From Calliopum simillimum (Eukaryota > Arthropoda > Insecta > Diptera > Lauxaniidae): a stretch of DNA of 64,000 nucleotides. Shown piece after piece: positions 35,554 to 48,500 of the stretch (position 1 is its first letter; each line of letters begins with the position of its first letter). The position numbers and the translations under genes are program-made. The stretch is from positions 81,326,004-81,390,003 of the forward strand of contig OX638370.1 in NCBI GenBank assembly GCA_951812925.1, read 5' to 3'. The notes beneath the pieces were generated by a model. It was not told where the DNA came from and searched no databases. It saw nothing but the letters and a program-made list of their open reading frames with translations.

Positions 35554-36504
35554 AGACGGAGAGCCAGCGCTTGGCTGACCCTCCTCATAGTATCAAAGCT
35601 GATTTTTTTTGTGAGTGTTCTTCCAATAGTAGGTATGAACTTCTGTTCTAGTGAATTCCTGAGATGTGGTGCCTACGTGAGATATCGGGCGCAAAAGGTC
35701 GACAAAAACAGTTTTTTGCAAATTTCTCGCTAACGGTTTTATCTACAAAAAACTTAACTTCCACAATTTTGTAGCTCATTAAATTTCATATCGAAAAGTG
35801 GTGCAAACCTATAGTTTAGGAGATATGGTCCAGTGAAATTGGTCTTTCCAACCCAACATATAAAATCCATATTTTTTTTTTTCTAGTCGGCCTATTTTTT
35901 AGTTTCAAATTATGCACCAAAGTTCGAGACCGATTTCACTGTCGTACAAAAAGTTATTCAGGCACAAAGGTCGAGAAAATTAGTATCTCGCTAACGCTTA
36001 TTTCTACAAAAAAATGGTGCTCCACATTTTTGTAGCTCAAAAAATTTCATATCAAAAAGTGGTGCAAATTATTTTCGTACGACCCACAGTTTAGGAGATA
36101 TCCTATTTTAAGGTATTTTCCGTATGCAAATGGTCAAAGTTATATGAATGTTGATTTTCAAAGTACTCTAACTACGCCTACGTCATAGAATCATGGCTGA
36201 ATTTTTTTGTGAGTATTCTTCTAATAAGGAATTCTAACTTTTGTTTTAGTTAAATCGTGAGAGGTGGTGCTTTCGCGAAATATCGGGTGCAAAAGGTAGA
36301 GAAAATCAGGTTTTTGAATGTTGATTTTGATATAACTGTAACTATGCCTACGTCATGGTATCATGGTTGCATTTTTTTGTGGGTATTTTTCCAATAGTGG
36401 GTACTGACTTTTGTTTCAGTCAAACCGTGAGAGGTGGTGCCTTCGTGAGATATCGGGTGCAAAAGTCGAGAAAATCAGTTTTTTGAAAATTGATTTTGAT
36501 ATTA

Positions 36505-37756
36505 GGGGAAAGTGGGGTAAAGTGGGAAGTGGGGTAAAGTGGGAAATGCCCCTTTTCAGGCAAACTAGCAAAGTATAGCTGTCATGCGCTTGTGACATGT
36601 ACTTGCAATGACCGTAAGCAAATCTTTATGGTATAGCGATGCGTGCATCCGTATTTTCGTGATCTCTGGAATCATGCAAAGTTTTTAAGTGATTTTGAAA
36701 TTTCATTTTGAAATTTTTAAGCATCGATATTTTTACTGTTTCTGGAGATAAACCAATTGTAAGTACACTAAAATATTCTTTGTAGTCTTAATTTTGATTA
36801 CGCAAAAGGATTCCGTGTAATTCATAGAGTGTAAGAATGAAGCTCACATTTTTTGCAAAATGTGGTATCGGGGTAAAGTGGGAAATTTTTTATGGGGTAA
36901 AGTGGGAAATGTTATTTCACGATTGCTAGTCCCCACTTGTCATCGTATTATACTATTTCATGATCCAAATAAGTGTTGTACATTTATATTGTGAGTAAAC
37001 ACTCCGGAAAAGCTAAGCGAGTTGCAAAAAGCAGCTGAGAAAAAACGTTTAGCAAATAAACGGAAGAAAGAAGGAAACGAATCACAAAAAATAGAGTACC
37101 AGAAGCAAAAAAGCACCACCAGCAAGGAAAGCGTCAAAGACGAAACAAAGAAGCTCTAGCTCAGATGAAGATCGTGATTTTTGCACCATTTGCATGGAAC
37201 TCATGCCCGAAATCATGACCAGACACAATAACATCAAATGCAACCTAAAGGATTGTCAACGCCCATTTCACTTAAAATGCGTTAATCTCACTACAAGCTT
37301 CTTTTATTGCAAAAACTGTGACTCGGACTTGGATGTTTCATCAGAGAACGACGAATAAGCCACTATTTCACAAATTTTTTTTAACACATTTTTTCATATA
37401 TTTTTTTCTAGCAAAATCATTATTTCTTTTCATATTTACTTCTATTGGTGTGTTTCTTGAACCTTTTTTGACTTACAATAAAGATATTAGAACTTTTTTC
37501 CAACATTTGTATTAGTTTTTATGTGTTTTGAAAGTTTCCCACTTTACCCCACGATTTTTAATTTTTGCCATTTTGGGCATCCTCGATCAAAGCGTCGTAC
37601 TCAACAGAAAATCCATATTTTCGGTTTGTTTCTTCGGCAAAAATATAGCTTATTTAATTTTCTTTATTATAGGAAGTTGAAACATGAAAAAATAAGAACT
37701 TTTGTTCATTTTATGGAGCTTCGAAAAAAAGTTTCCCACTTTACCCCACTTTCCCC
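36505..37756 (+). mobile_element. pogo-type element nested in the 3.1-kb inverted repeat
   Basis: TA-ggggaaagtggggtaaagtg on the left (TA 36503-36504) and cactttaccccactttcccc-TA on the right (37757-37758). The host arm reads tgatatta-ctataac with the insert removed, matching sister units. The motif ggggtaaagtgggaa is repeated inside the left end (36528, 36868, 36895) and inverted inside the right end (37538, 37730). Only the C-terminal part of a transposase-like protein is left in the interior, so it is an internally deleted copy. It shares end motifs with the element at 4382. Confidence 0.75.
37095..37358 (+). pseudogene. PHD-finger (C4HC3) C-terminal remnant of a pogo-like transposase
   Basis: The frame ending at the TAA 37356-37358 reads a basic linker (KAPPARKASKTKQRSSSSDE) and then a zinc cluster. 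The cluster is Cys-x2-Cys (CTIC), 15 residues, Cys-x4-Cys (CNLKDC), x4-His-x2-Cys (RPFHLKC), 9 residues, and Cys-x2-Cys (CKNC). This is the C4HC3 pattern of a PHD finger. Upstream, another frame gives a Lys/Glu-rich helix (SELQKAAEKKRLANKRKKEG), so a frameshift separates the two. Some insect pogo-like and related transposases carry such a C-terminal finger. No DDE domain remains. Confidence 0.6.
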
Positions 37757-38693
37757 TACTATAACTATGCCTACGTCATAGTATCATGGCTGCATTTTTT
37801 TGTGGGTATTCTTCCAATAGTGGGTACTGACTTTTGTTTCAGTCAAACCGTGAGCGGTGGTGCCTTCGTAAGATATCGGGTGCGAAAGCTAGAGAAAATC
37901 AGTTTTTTGAAAGTTGATTTTCAAATTTCTATAACTATAATCGATATCTCGCGAAGGCACCACCTCTCACGGTTTGACTAAAACAAAAGTTGGTACCCAC
38001 TACTGCAAAAATAGCCACAAAAAAATTCAACCATGATACTACGACGTAGGCGTAGTTAGAGTACTTTGAAAATTAACACTCATATTACTATGTACACTTG
38101 TATGCGGAAAATACCTTAAAATAGGATATCTCCTAAACTGTGGGTCGTACGAAAATAATTTGCAACACTTTTTGATATGAAATTTTCTGAGCTACAAAAT
38201 TGCGGAGCACCATTTTTTTGTAGAAATAAGCGTTAGCGAGATACTAATTTTCTCGACCTTTGTGCCTGAATAACTTTTTGTACGACAGTGAAATCGGTCT
38301 CGAACTTTGGTGCTTAATTTGAAACTAAAAAATAGGCCGACTAGAAGAAAAAAAATTATGGATTTTATATGTTGGGTTGGAAAGTCCAATTTCACTGGAC
38401 CATATCTCCTAAACTATAGGTCGTGCGAAAACAATTTGCACCACTTTTCGATATGAAATTTAATGAGCTACAAAATTGTGGAAGTTAAGTTTTTTGTAAA
38501 TAAAACCGTTAGCGAGATATTTGCAAAAAACTGTTTTTGTCGACCTTTTGCGCCCGATATCTCACGTAGGCACCACCTCTCAGGAATTCAATAGAACAGA
38601 AGTTCATAGCTACTATTGGAAGAACACTCACAAAAAAATTCAGCTTTGATACTATGAGGAGGGTCAGCCAAGCGCTGGCTCTTAGTCTAATAT

Positions 38694-39130
38694 TATGGGG
38701 TTTTTATATAAATGTTTACAGAAGTTTTAAAAAGATTTTCTTTATGGTTTTGATTTGACTTGCTTTTTAGATGAAAATCATAGAGATATCTTCTCTGTTT
38801 TGTTTTATTTGATATTGTCATTTTCTCCCTGTGTAATTTTGTTTAGATAAGGAGATGTTTTGTTTATTGCGTTTTTCTTTTAATTTTGTCATACATTTTT
38901 TCATTTCAGTTAAAATCTTATCTTAAAGTTAGCCTTTAAATACGACTGTTGCTACTTAATGTGATTAACTAAACATACCAATTAGATTCTTCCAATAACA
39001 TTAGCAGTTTACATTTTAGTGGTCTCTCCCCTTTTTTGATTAAATTTAAATTAAAAAATTGTTCTAATCTTTATATTTGTGAACATACCTAACCTATCTA
39101 CATACCAATCATTTGTTTTGTTCTGGACAA
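38694..39130. other. Upstream region of the CAP gene, AT-rich
   Basis: No ORF. A block at about 38755-38830 (tggttttgatttgacttgct onward) is a diverged inverse of 35375-35450. The duplicated 0.4-kb sequence may therefore itself be part of an old inverted-repeat element. Transcription factor sites cannot be judged by eye. Confidence 0.35.
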
Positions 39131-39133
39131 AAA

Positions 39134-39171
39134 TATAAAAGACTTCAATCGAGTATCTTGAAATTTGTTCA
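39134..39171 (+). promoter_or_regulatory. Probable core promoter of the CAP gene (TATA box and initiator)
   Basis: TATAAAA at 39134-39140 is followed 30-40 bp later by ttcattt and ttcattc, both initiator-like around 39168-39176. The distance suits a TATA promoter and would give a 5' leader of about 190 nt before the ATG at 39367. No transcript data are available. Confidence 0.5.
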
Positions 39172-39366
39172 TTTCATTCTTAAGTAGAAGTTTCGTGTTC
39201 TAAGCAGTGTTCGGTGTTTATATGTAAAATCATTAGATTTCATTTGTTCAAAAAAAAAAAAAAAATCATTTGAGAATTGTCTTCTTTTGGCGGTTTTACG
39301 ACTTTTTAATTTTTATTAAAATTTTTTTTAAGTGCGCGTGCGTGTGCATTTCAAGGCGGGTACATT

Positions 39367-39501
39367 ATGAAAGCTCAACTTTTATTATGTCAGACATTGC
39401 TGTGTCTTTGCGTGTGTTTGTGCACAACGACAGCGCATGCCTGGTGTGATCCTGAATTGTGTACAGATGGCTCGACACATATAGCTTGTCGTAATAATGG
39501 C
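39367..39501 (+). CDS. CAP gene exon 1 (signal peptide and N-terminal Cys motif)
   Basis: ATG at 39367 opens a Leu/Cys-rich hydrophobic signal peptide. The exon ends after a whole codon (Gly45) at donor GTATGT (39502). Intron 1 is 62 bp, with acceptor tttttttcag at 39563. Confidence 0.88.
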
Positions 39502-42500
39502 GTATGTTGGAAATTTATCCGCCTCATATATTTGAAAATTATATTTGATTTGCTTTTTTTCAGGGCTTCACAAAACGCTGTAAGCCTGATTCAGTAGAAG
39601 TTGATATATCTGCCTTTAAATCGACTTTTGTGCACGCGCACAATAAGCGGAGAAATTACATTGCGCTTGGATTAATTCCGGGATTCTATCCAGCTGCGCG
39701 AATGGCAACCATGGTATGTATTGTATCCTTTTCCGATTAATTAAAGACATGAATGAAAGAAGGTCATACACAGAAAAAAAAACTGACGGTAAAATTAACT
39801 ATAAATTTTGTATTCTATAGTTTTTCAAATTTTCTATAGGAAACAAAAACAAAAATTCAAAATTTCAGAATCAGCTTTACTTTTCTACAGTTGAATTCAA
39901 CTGTACATTTTGTATTCCATAAATTTGTTGTTTGTTCCATTTTCCTCGAGTTTTTGGAAACGGCTAGTTACAGCCCTTCTGGGGTGCTAACTATCAAACC
40001 GTTCCAAAACAGTTTTAACTGTTTGGAACAGTTTATATTGTTAGCTGACCTTTAAAGAAGGTTATTTTTACTGTAACTGCGATTGATAGTTTCTAAACCG
40101 AGTAAACTGTAAATTTACAGAGTTCTACGGTCAAAATACAAAAACTCCGGGTTGGTGCAATTTCTATCGAAAATCTAGGTTAAATTAACTGTTTTCACAG
40201 TACCTAAACATTTTAACAGCAACTGTACAGTACTATTTTTACAGTAATTTTACTGGACTGCATAGTCAATTTAACCTTTACTATGGGTTGGTGCAATTTC
40301 TATCGTTGAAATCGGTTGGATTGACCGATATTTTTTTTCTGTGTATGTCGCATTTTCGGATTCTCGCTGTTCTATGCATGGATGAAGGTGCTATGTGCAT
40401 ACAAACAATTTAAAACCATAAAAAAATATTGTTTTTGGCTATTTTGGAAACTTTGAATTCAACTTTCTCGAAATTAGAATTTTTCGACATATCGTCGAGT
40501 CAATCTTTCTTTATCCTAATTTTTTTTATGATTTTTTGAAGAGCTAAGAAACAACTCAGAACTCCATTTCTGCTAAAGGTTTGCATAAATTCTTATCTTC
40601 TATTGAATAATCTGAATGGCGATCTACAAAATAGAAGAAAAAACATTTTTCGAAACTTCAATAGTTATGGAGTTCTATCAGCTTTTTAGCTCTCCAAAAA
40701 ATTACACAAAAAGATAAGATAGTTTACAATTGACACGACGATTTCACCTTCATCCATTCACATCATGCCTCCAATTATGATAAATATTTTTTACTTCAAA
40801 ATTTTTGGTTTCTGAAAAATTATTAACCAAAACAACAAAAAAGCATGCAAAAAATCAATAGTTAATGATATCTAGTGATTCAAATTCCGTACGTTTCTGC
40901 AACTTTTAAAGTCACTAAATGCTATGTCATGTTCGCACGTTTTCTAAATCAAATATATATTTTATTACTAGTAGAGTTCCCAGGGAGTAAAAAATACTGT
41001 ATACGTGGGACTTCTACAGGACCGCATGAAATTTAATTATTAAAAGTGGAATGCTTAGCTTAAAATATAAATAAAAAAGTTTACCAATTAAAAAGTTGTG
41101 ATCTTTTTTGTAGTGCGGTCATTTGGTAGATTTACCTGGAAAGTTTTTCGAAGTTTTTAAACTGATTTTTTCTTTTAAATTGTGATAAAACATGAACGGA
41201 GCATCGCAACAATAAAACAAAAATACCAGCTTATAGGGAATTGTTTGTTCTGCAAACAACATTTGGTTTTTATTTTTGTATGACTTAAAGTTTAGGAGAT
41301 ATCTTTTGACAAACTTAAAATTAAGAAAAAAACTGTTTTTGCTAAATATTCCGAAACGATATGCCGCAGAAAAAATTTTTTTCTTGGATTTTACAGAACA
41401 TGTTATTCTCTATGAATGTCTTTACCAACACTTTTTCCGTCCGACTTACCGTTCATGAGATATCGCGATTTGAAAATGAACATAGTTTTATGAAAAGTTA
41501 AACGCAGTAGGCCTCTTCGTTTTGCCTTTTTGGACAAAACACCGTAGTCGGTGTTGGAAACAACTTCAATTACGAAGAAGTTTACTAGAATTTTTCTCTA
41601 GAAGTACCCGTTACAGAGATAAAAATAGTAATTTTAAATGTGTTTTACGATTAGTGGAGTGCCTGAGACTTTTAACATAGGATATTTATTAGAGTGAATG
41701 AATTTATATAGTTGAGGTGGGATTTTGTTTTTTATACCATAAAAAGAAAAGTTTACCAAACATTTTTTTGTGCAATTGATTTTTTCTTTATTTAAGCAAT
41801 AACTATAAAAAGTTAATACAACACTAAATCCAAAATAGATGTAACATTTTGCAAACTATTTTTTCTAAACTAATTTAGAGTCGCTGAACTCGAAAAACCC
41901 ACTTATTTTTTATTTCTTTTGACCGTTCCCGAGTTATTCCGACATTTATATTTTCGAGGTTATAGCTTCATATACATCAATATATTTGTAGAACGCCAAG
42001 TCCGACCGATTTTATTTTACAACGCTTACAAAGAGTGAGTAATGGCTCTTTTAACGAGTATACCAATGATTATGCTCCGAACAAAATTAACTGAGTTATT
42101 GCAGGAAAAACTCAGATTTTTTAAAAATTTTAAAACATTTTTCATATCAATATCAAATGAAAAACTTAGTTTTTCGCATTTATTTATTTGAAAAAAAATT
42201 TTTTTAAAAATTTTATTCAATGGCAAATTTAATTCCAAATATTTTAAGCCTAGTTTGAGCAAAATCAAATGCGATTTCTTGAAGATATTAAGGATTTGGT
42301 GCAATAAGAATGATGAGAAGTTGTCCAGAGCATTTTCAAAATGTTCAGCCTAAGTCAACAGATCCAATTTTTCAGATTCCACATCGGCCATTCTACAATC
42401 ATTGAACATTTTAAAGAAGCTCTCATCATTTTTTGTGGAAGAACATTTCGGACCAGGTTGCAATTGCATCAAAAATATAAATTTTTGAAAAAAAACGATA

Positions 42501-45500
42501 TGCCTTTATTGCACTAAAACCTTAATATCTTCACGAGATTTCATTTGATTTTGCTCAAAGTTAGCTTAAATGATTGGAATTAAATGTGCCATTGAATAGA
42601 ATTGTTAAAATTTTTTTTTTAAATAAATATATGCGAAAAACTAAGTTTTTCATTTGACGTTGGTATGAAAAATTTAAAAATTTTTTTAAAAAATCTAAGT
42701 TTTTCGTGCTATAACTCAGTTAATTTTATTCGGAGCATAATCATTGGTACACCCGTTAGAAACGCCATTAGTCATTCTTTGTAATCGTGGTAAAATAAAC
42801 TCGATCGGATTTGGCGTTATACAAATATATTGATGTATATGATGCTATAATCTCGAAAATAAAAATGGCCGAATAACTGGGGAACGGTTAGAAGGAAAAA
42901 AAAATTGCGTTTTTCGTGTTCAGCGCCCTCAAATTAGTTTAGAAAAAATGGTTTGCAAATTGTTACAATTGTTTTTAATGTAGTGTTATACTAACTTTTT
43001 ATAGTTAATACACAAATCAAAAGCACAAAAAAATTTTGGGTCAACTTTTTTTTTATGGCATTTAAAACAAAATCCCATCCCAACCATATAAATTCATTCG
43101 GTCTTGTAGAAATCCTAGGTTAAAAGCCCCAGGCACTCCACTATACTTAAGATCTTTAAAAAACAATAAATTTTATTGCTTGGCAGATACAGATCTTTAT
43201 TGGGTAAAAAAACATCTTGTTTTAATATAATTTTACCGCTCATTTTCGGTTTGTTATCAAACACACATTTGCCTAATTATTGGATTTGAACAGGTTTATC
43301 TAATTAATAATGGATTTGATTGAGAAAGAATAAACACAAGATTACAATAACCCTTTCGACCCGAAAAAAAACTGTGGGGTACACAATATTTGTGATGGGT
43401 CAACCTTAGAAACTTAATTTAAGTAAAATTTTTGACCGTCTCAAAATTCAAATTTTCACCGCCAGAACCGCTTCCGGGGTATACTCCCAACACATATTTT
43501 TGATTTGAATTTTTGGAATATAAAATCCTTGGAGTGGTTATAAGCAAAAACAGTGGTTACTAAAAATTGCATTAAATTTATTAATTCATTCAATTTAAGT
43601 GACATAAATAACCGAGTTATGTGTGTAAAATTTATTTATTTAAAATTTTTTGGGATATATTGTCCCAACCGGTTCGAAAAGGATAAAAAAAAAAATTAAA
43701 CTTTCTTTAAAATTAACATTTAAATTGAAGTAAAAAATGGTTTCTTCAAGCGCTTGCCAACAAGAGTTTCAGGATTCTTGTACGTTCAGGAATATAAACT
43801 AGTAAGGGTGTTGCGTTGCCTTGCCAAAATTTAGATACCCTAAACTTAACCATTTTGAAAATTCTGCTTGTATAGCGATGCCATGCCTTCACGTTCGAAT
43901 TAACTTATGTAGATTTTTCTCAAAAATTTCGTTGACTGTTCCAGGTATGGGAGGTGACACGCCCTCTTCTTTGCGGTGTTCTAGTTTTTGCTCAGAGCTT
44001 TTATTTACTAGTTTTTCCTAGTACCTGTGCGAAATTTTGTCACATTACCTCAAATAACGCTTGCATTACAGCATTTTGAATACTTTGAGTGTATGGGCAG
44101 TTCCACGCCATTTAAGGCTTGCGCACAATGAAATCAGTGCACGAATCAACTCAAATATCTTTTAAGCTAATTGACATTAAAACAAGAAATACACGTTTTT
44201 TAAATTTTTCAACAACAGACGCAAGCAAGTGTTAACATGGAAATCGATTTGAACCCATGACTCCGGTTTTCTAATGAAAGAAAGAAAACACGGTGCTTTA
44301 GCGATTAAGCTGTTGGACAAGGATAAACTCTCTGAACAGGATCACCATTATGGATAAATCATAAGGTTCACTAGCGCCGTCTGTTGTGAAAAATTGTCAA
44401 ATTGTTAGTTGGTAACACATTCTGGTTTTGAGACATGCTACGCTAGCCACAATTAAAACCTACAAGGGAGGATTTGTTTTCCACATACTATGCAGGCTCT
44501 CGAAATTACGAGAATTTTAATGATAGATAGGCATGTTCCCCTAGATAAATTATGAAGTTAGTTTATTGACTGTTGCTTGTATAGTACTAGTGAAAGTACC
44601 AACGCGCTTTTATACGTTTTTTTAACAGAAATCTTATGAATAAATTGATTTTTCCTGAAATACCTCCCATTAAACTTTTAATCGTATTTTCAAAGATTTG
44701 TTTACTTGACACTAACCATTTTCTTGAAAAATGTTTGATGTTTTCAGCAACCTATTTTGTGTTCTCCATAATCCTTTTTACCAGAGCCCAATATCTTTCG
44801 ATGGGTCTGAGCTTCGGGCAGTTAGGAGGATTTGCATATCTAGGTTCAAATTCTACATTGTTCTTTTCATACCATTCAACTGCAGATTTGGTATAATGGA
44901 TGTATACTTCGGTGTAAATCGTCCCAGTTGAAACAAATGAACTGCTTCGCTTACCTCAGCTGTAGATTGCTTGCTATACCAAAAACTTCTTTGGAAACTT
45001 CGTCTTTTTTTTTGGGTCTTAAACTCTTCTTGAACATTTCCTCTCACGGTGGTTTTTAAAAAATTTCAACTTTTTGAAATACCACCCGCGATTTTTTTCG
45101 GGGATAGTGTTGGGGGACCCTTCTAGTATCAGAATCCGGGAACCGCGAAATCGAACGTCCAGCCGTTTTTTTTTTTTCGACATTTTAGTCTTTTTAACGA
45201 TTTTTGAGAATGTCTCGGATTTATATACATATTATGTACACATATATATGTATGTACGTACATATATATACTTGTATATGTATATATGTGTAATATACAT
45301 ATATGTATGTATATATACATACATGCATACATACACATAAAAGGTATCGTTTCCGCACCATTTATTTTAAAAAAAATCGGTTTTTTCGTATATAAAAAGA
45401 CACAAACAAAAACCGGATACAGCAATAGTCACCCCAGATGTGATTTTTGATGCTTAATCCGAATCCGGTCTTAGAATTGCTCTATTACTTCTGGACTTTG

Positions 45501-48500
45501 AGATATCCTTACATATATGTATAAAAGACACCACTTTTTTTCCTATTTTTGAAGTTATATAACAAGATAAGGTAATATTATGTCGTAAAATCTGGTATGA
45601 CAGTTAATAGCCCTAGTTTTTTCCTTGAAAACTCAATCAAACCGATAACGATATCTTTTTTTTTGTCGGAGATATCTTTGCCTAAAAAGTTAAAAAAGTG
45701 CAAAAACACGATTTTTGGCTATATTGGATGATATATGCAGGACACACAAAATTTTTTTGGGAATTTTTATTACCAGAAACATTTGGTACTTTCTTTTGGC
45801 TTTAAATTGAGCTATCAAATGTTTATGTGCAATATTTCTCTGCAAAGTTATGTTAACTTTAAAATCACACCATGAAACTTATAGCGAAAAATCTCGGTTT
45901 TCGGCTATACTTGAGGTTGAATACAGTACGGACGAAATTCGCCCGCTCTTTTTACCAACCGAAGCATTTAAAACCATTCTTTATCTTTAAAATGAGCTAT
46001 CAAGAGGTCTCTTGTGATTGTTTTCCACAAAGTTATGACCATTTAAAAATTACACTATGGAGTGCAAACTCACAGTGTACGAGTATTCCTTATATTGCTG
46101 CAACATGTCGTCTTAAAATAGTCATAACTTTTTACAAAACAATCACAACAGACCATTTAATAGCTCATTTTGAAGATAAGGAATGGTTTTAAATGCTTCG
46201 ATTAGTAAAAAAGAGCAGACGAATTTCGTCCGTACTGTATACAACCTCAAATATAGCCGAAAACTGAGATTTTTCGCTTTAAGTTTCATGGTGTGATTTT
46301 AAAGTTAACATAACTTTGCAGAGAAATATTGCACATAAACATTTGATAGCTCAATTTAAAGCCAAAGGAAAGTACCAAATGTTTCTGGTAATAGAAATTC
46401 CCAAAAAAATTTTGTGTGTCCTGCATATAACATCCAATATAGCCAAAAATCGTGTTTCTGCACTTTTTTAACTTTTTAGGCAAAGATATCTTCTACAAAA
46501 AAAAAGATATCGTTATCGGTTTGATTGAGTTTTCAAGGAAAAAACTAGGGCTATTAACTGTCATACCAGATTTTACGACATAATATTACCTTATCTTGTT
46601 ATATAACTTCAAAAATAGGAAAAAAAATGGTATCCTTTAAACATATATGTAAAGATATCTCAAAGTCCAGACGTAATAGAGCAATTCTAATACCGGAATC
46701 GGATTAAGCATCAAAAATCACATCTGGAATGACTACTTTCGTTTCCGGTTTTTGTTTGTGTTTTTCTTAAATACGAAAAAACCGATTTTTTAAAAAAATA
46801 AATGGTGCGGAAACGATACCTTTTATATGTATGTATGTATGTATGTATATATATATCCATATATATATATTACACATATATACATGTACAAGTATATATA
46901 TGTACGTATATACACATATATGTGTACATAATATGTATATAAATCCGAGACATTCTCAAAAATCGTTAAAAAAACTAAAATGTCGAAAAAAAAAAAACGG
47001 CTGGACGTTCGATTTCGCGGTTCCCGGATTCTGATACTAGAAGGGTCCCCCAACACTATCCCCGAAAAAAATCGCGGGTGATATTTCAAAAAGTTGAAAT
47101 TTTTTAAAAACCACCGTGCTCTATGAACTGCAACATAAAAATCGACACCTGGAAGCTGCGAAAAGTCACCGACTACGTAAATCTCATCGTCTATAATGCA
47201 ACAGTCAAATTTTTTCATGAATCCTCGGTAAAGTATTTTGGATTGATTTTTTGCCTCAACGTTCTTTTTGGAATTTCTGTCCAGGACTTTAAATGACTTA
47301 AGCCCTTCCTTCTTTTTAAATTTTCTGACAAAGGCCTCAGGGCATTGGACTTTCTCAGCTACTTTTCTTTCCGATATATTGGGATTTTTCTTAAGAAGGG
47401 CTATCACCCTCTTGGCAGCATTAGGATTATCAAAACCTTTCTTTTTTCCATTTCCTTGCTTTCTGCTAACTTTGAAACGTTCCTTACAGGTTTTAAAAAC
47501 ACGCGAAACGGTATTCCGCGAAACGTTAGCTTTTCTAGCAATTGTTTTGAAAGTCCAATTTCGATTTTCGATAAATATTTTACAATTTTTTTCACGTAGG
47601 TACTTCTATTTCGCAGCTCATGATGAAGCCATAAATTAAGAAATGAGTAAAAAAATGAGTAGCATGAAGATTTGTAGATTTTTACCAAAGGCAACTTGAT
47701 TAAAACTTTTTTGAATTTTTTGAATTTGAACAACTAACAAGTAATAATGTCTCCACTAGTTTCATCGTGCGCAAGCCTTAGTCCGAATCAACAAAGTTTC
47801 TGATTAGAGTTTGCATTTACTAACCTTAGTATTTGAGTAAAATTTGGTTTGATTACACAGGACCACAAAAAAAAAAAAAAATTCCTGTAGCAGAAAGTTG
47901 AAGTACCATACGGTATGGTTTTCAATGTGCTAAAAACGAATCCGAGGCCATCACCCTCAGATTTTGAGATATCCCTGCGTAAAGTTGCTGTTTTCAGACT
48001 TATGGTGCAGTTCCAGGAAATGTGGTAGCTCCATTTTTTCAATGACATCGAATAGCCACAATCTTGCTTATAAAACTCTGCGTTCAAACTTTTGCGATTC
48101 GACTCTTACTTTCAGAGTTACCTTACTTTGAAGTAAAGGGTTATCACTTTTATATGTTAAATGGATTTTACGCTACAAATATAATGTAGTGCTTTGTATG
48201 GGGGTTGAGATACGTTTACTTCAAACGGTGATATCACGGGAAGTAAAAGTCCAATCGAAAAAATTAGAACGTATAGTTTTATAAAGAAGATTATGGCAAT
48301 TCAATTCCATTGAAAATATGGAACTACATCGTTTCCTGGAACTGCACCATAAGCCTCAAAAAAGAGCTTCCTGCAACTTCAAGCAAGGATATCTCAAAAT
48401 CTGAGGGTGATGGCTAAATTCTGACCTTGGATTCGTTTTTAGCACATTGAAAACCATACCGTATGGTACCTCAACTTTCTTCTACAGGACTTTTTTTTAT

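Larger units (their letters stand above)
35554..38688. mobile_element. 3.1-kb inverted-repeat element, interrupted by a pogo-type element
   Basis: The ends are agac-ggagagccagcgcttgg and its near-inverse ccaagcgctggctcttagtct. The 5-bp sequence aatat is on both sides (35549-35553 and 38689-38693), and the uninterrupted aatattatgg is seen in the sister copy at 31635. The arms are complementary for about 900 bp. Each arm contains diverged copies of a unit with ccaatagtgggtactgactt and a gtgagaggtggtgcc line. No coding frame is present outside the nested insert at 36505-37756. The superfamily was not recognised; a 5-bp duplication does not suit Tc1 or hAT. Confidence 0.75.
44115..47778 (-). mobile_element. 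Tc1-like transposon, broken, containing a 2.1-kb palindromic element
   Basis: TA-aggcttgcgcacaatgaaat at 44113 and the near-inverse tttcatcgtgcgcaagcct-TA at 47780 are its terminal inverted repeats with TA duplication. Without the insert at 45045-47118 it is about 1.6 kb, a normal Tc1 length. A transposase frame with frameshifts runs on the minus strand. Confidence 0.8.

Noticed and set aside
45074..45425. ORFs rich in Tyr, Ile and Met (YIYVCIYTYMH)
   Set aside because: Translation of a TA/ATGT microsatellite.
46823..47407. A 194-residue minus-strand ORF
   Set aside because: Its first part is Tc1-like transposase, but the rest is read-through into the inserted palindrome and its TA-rich microsatellite.
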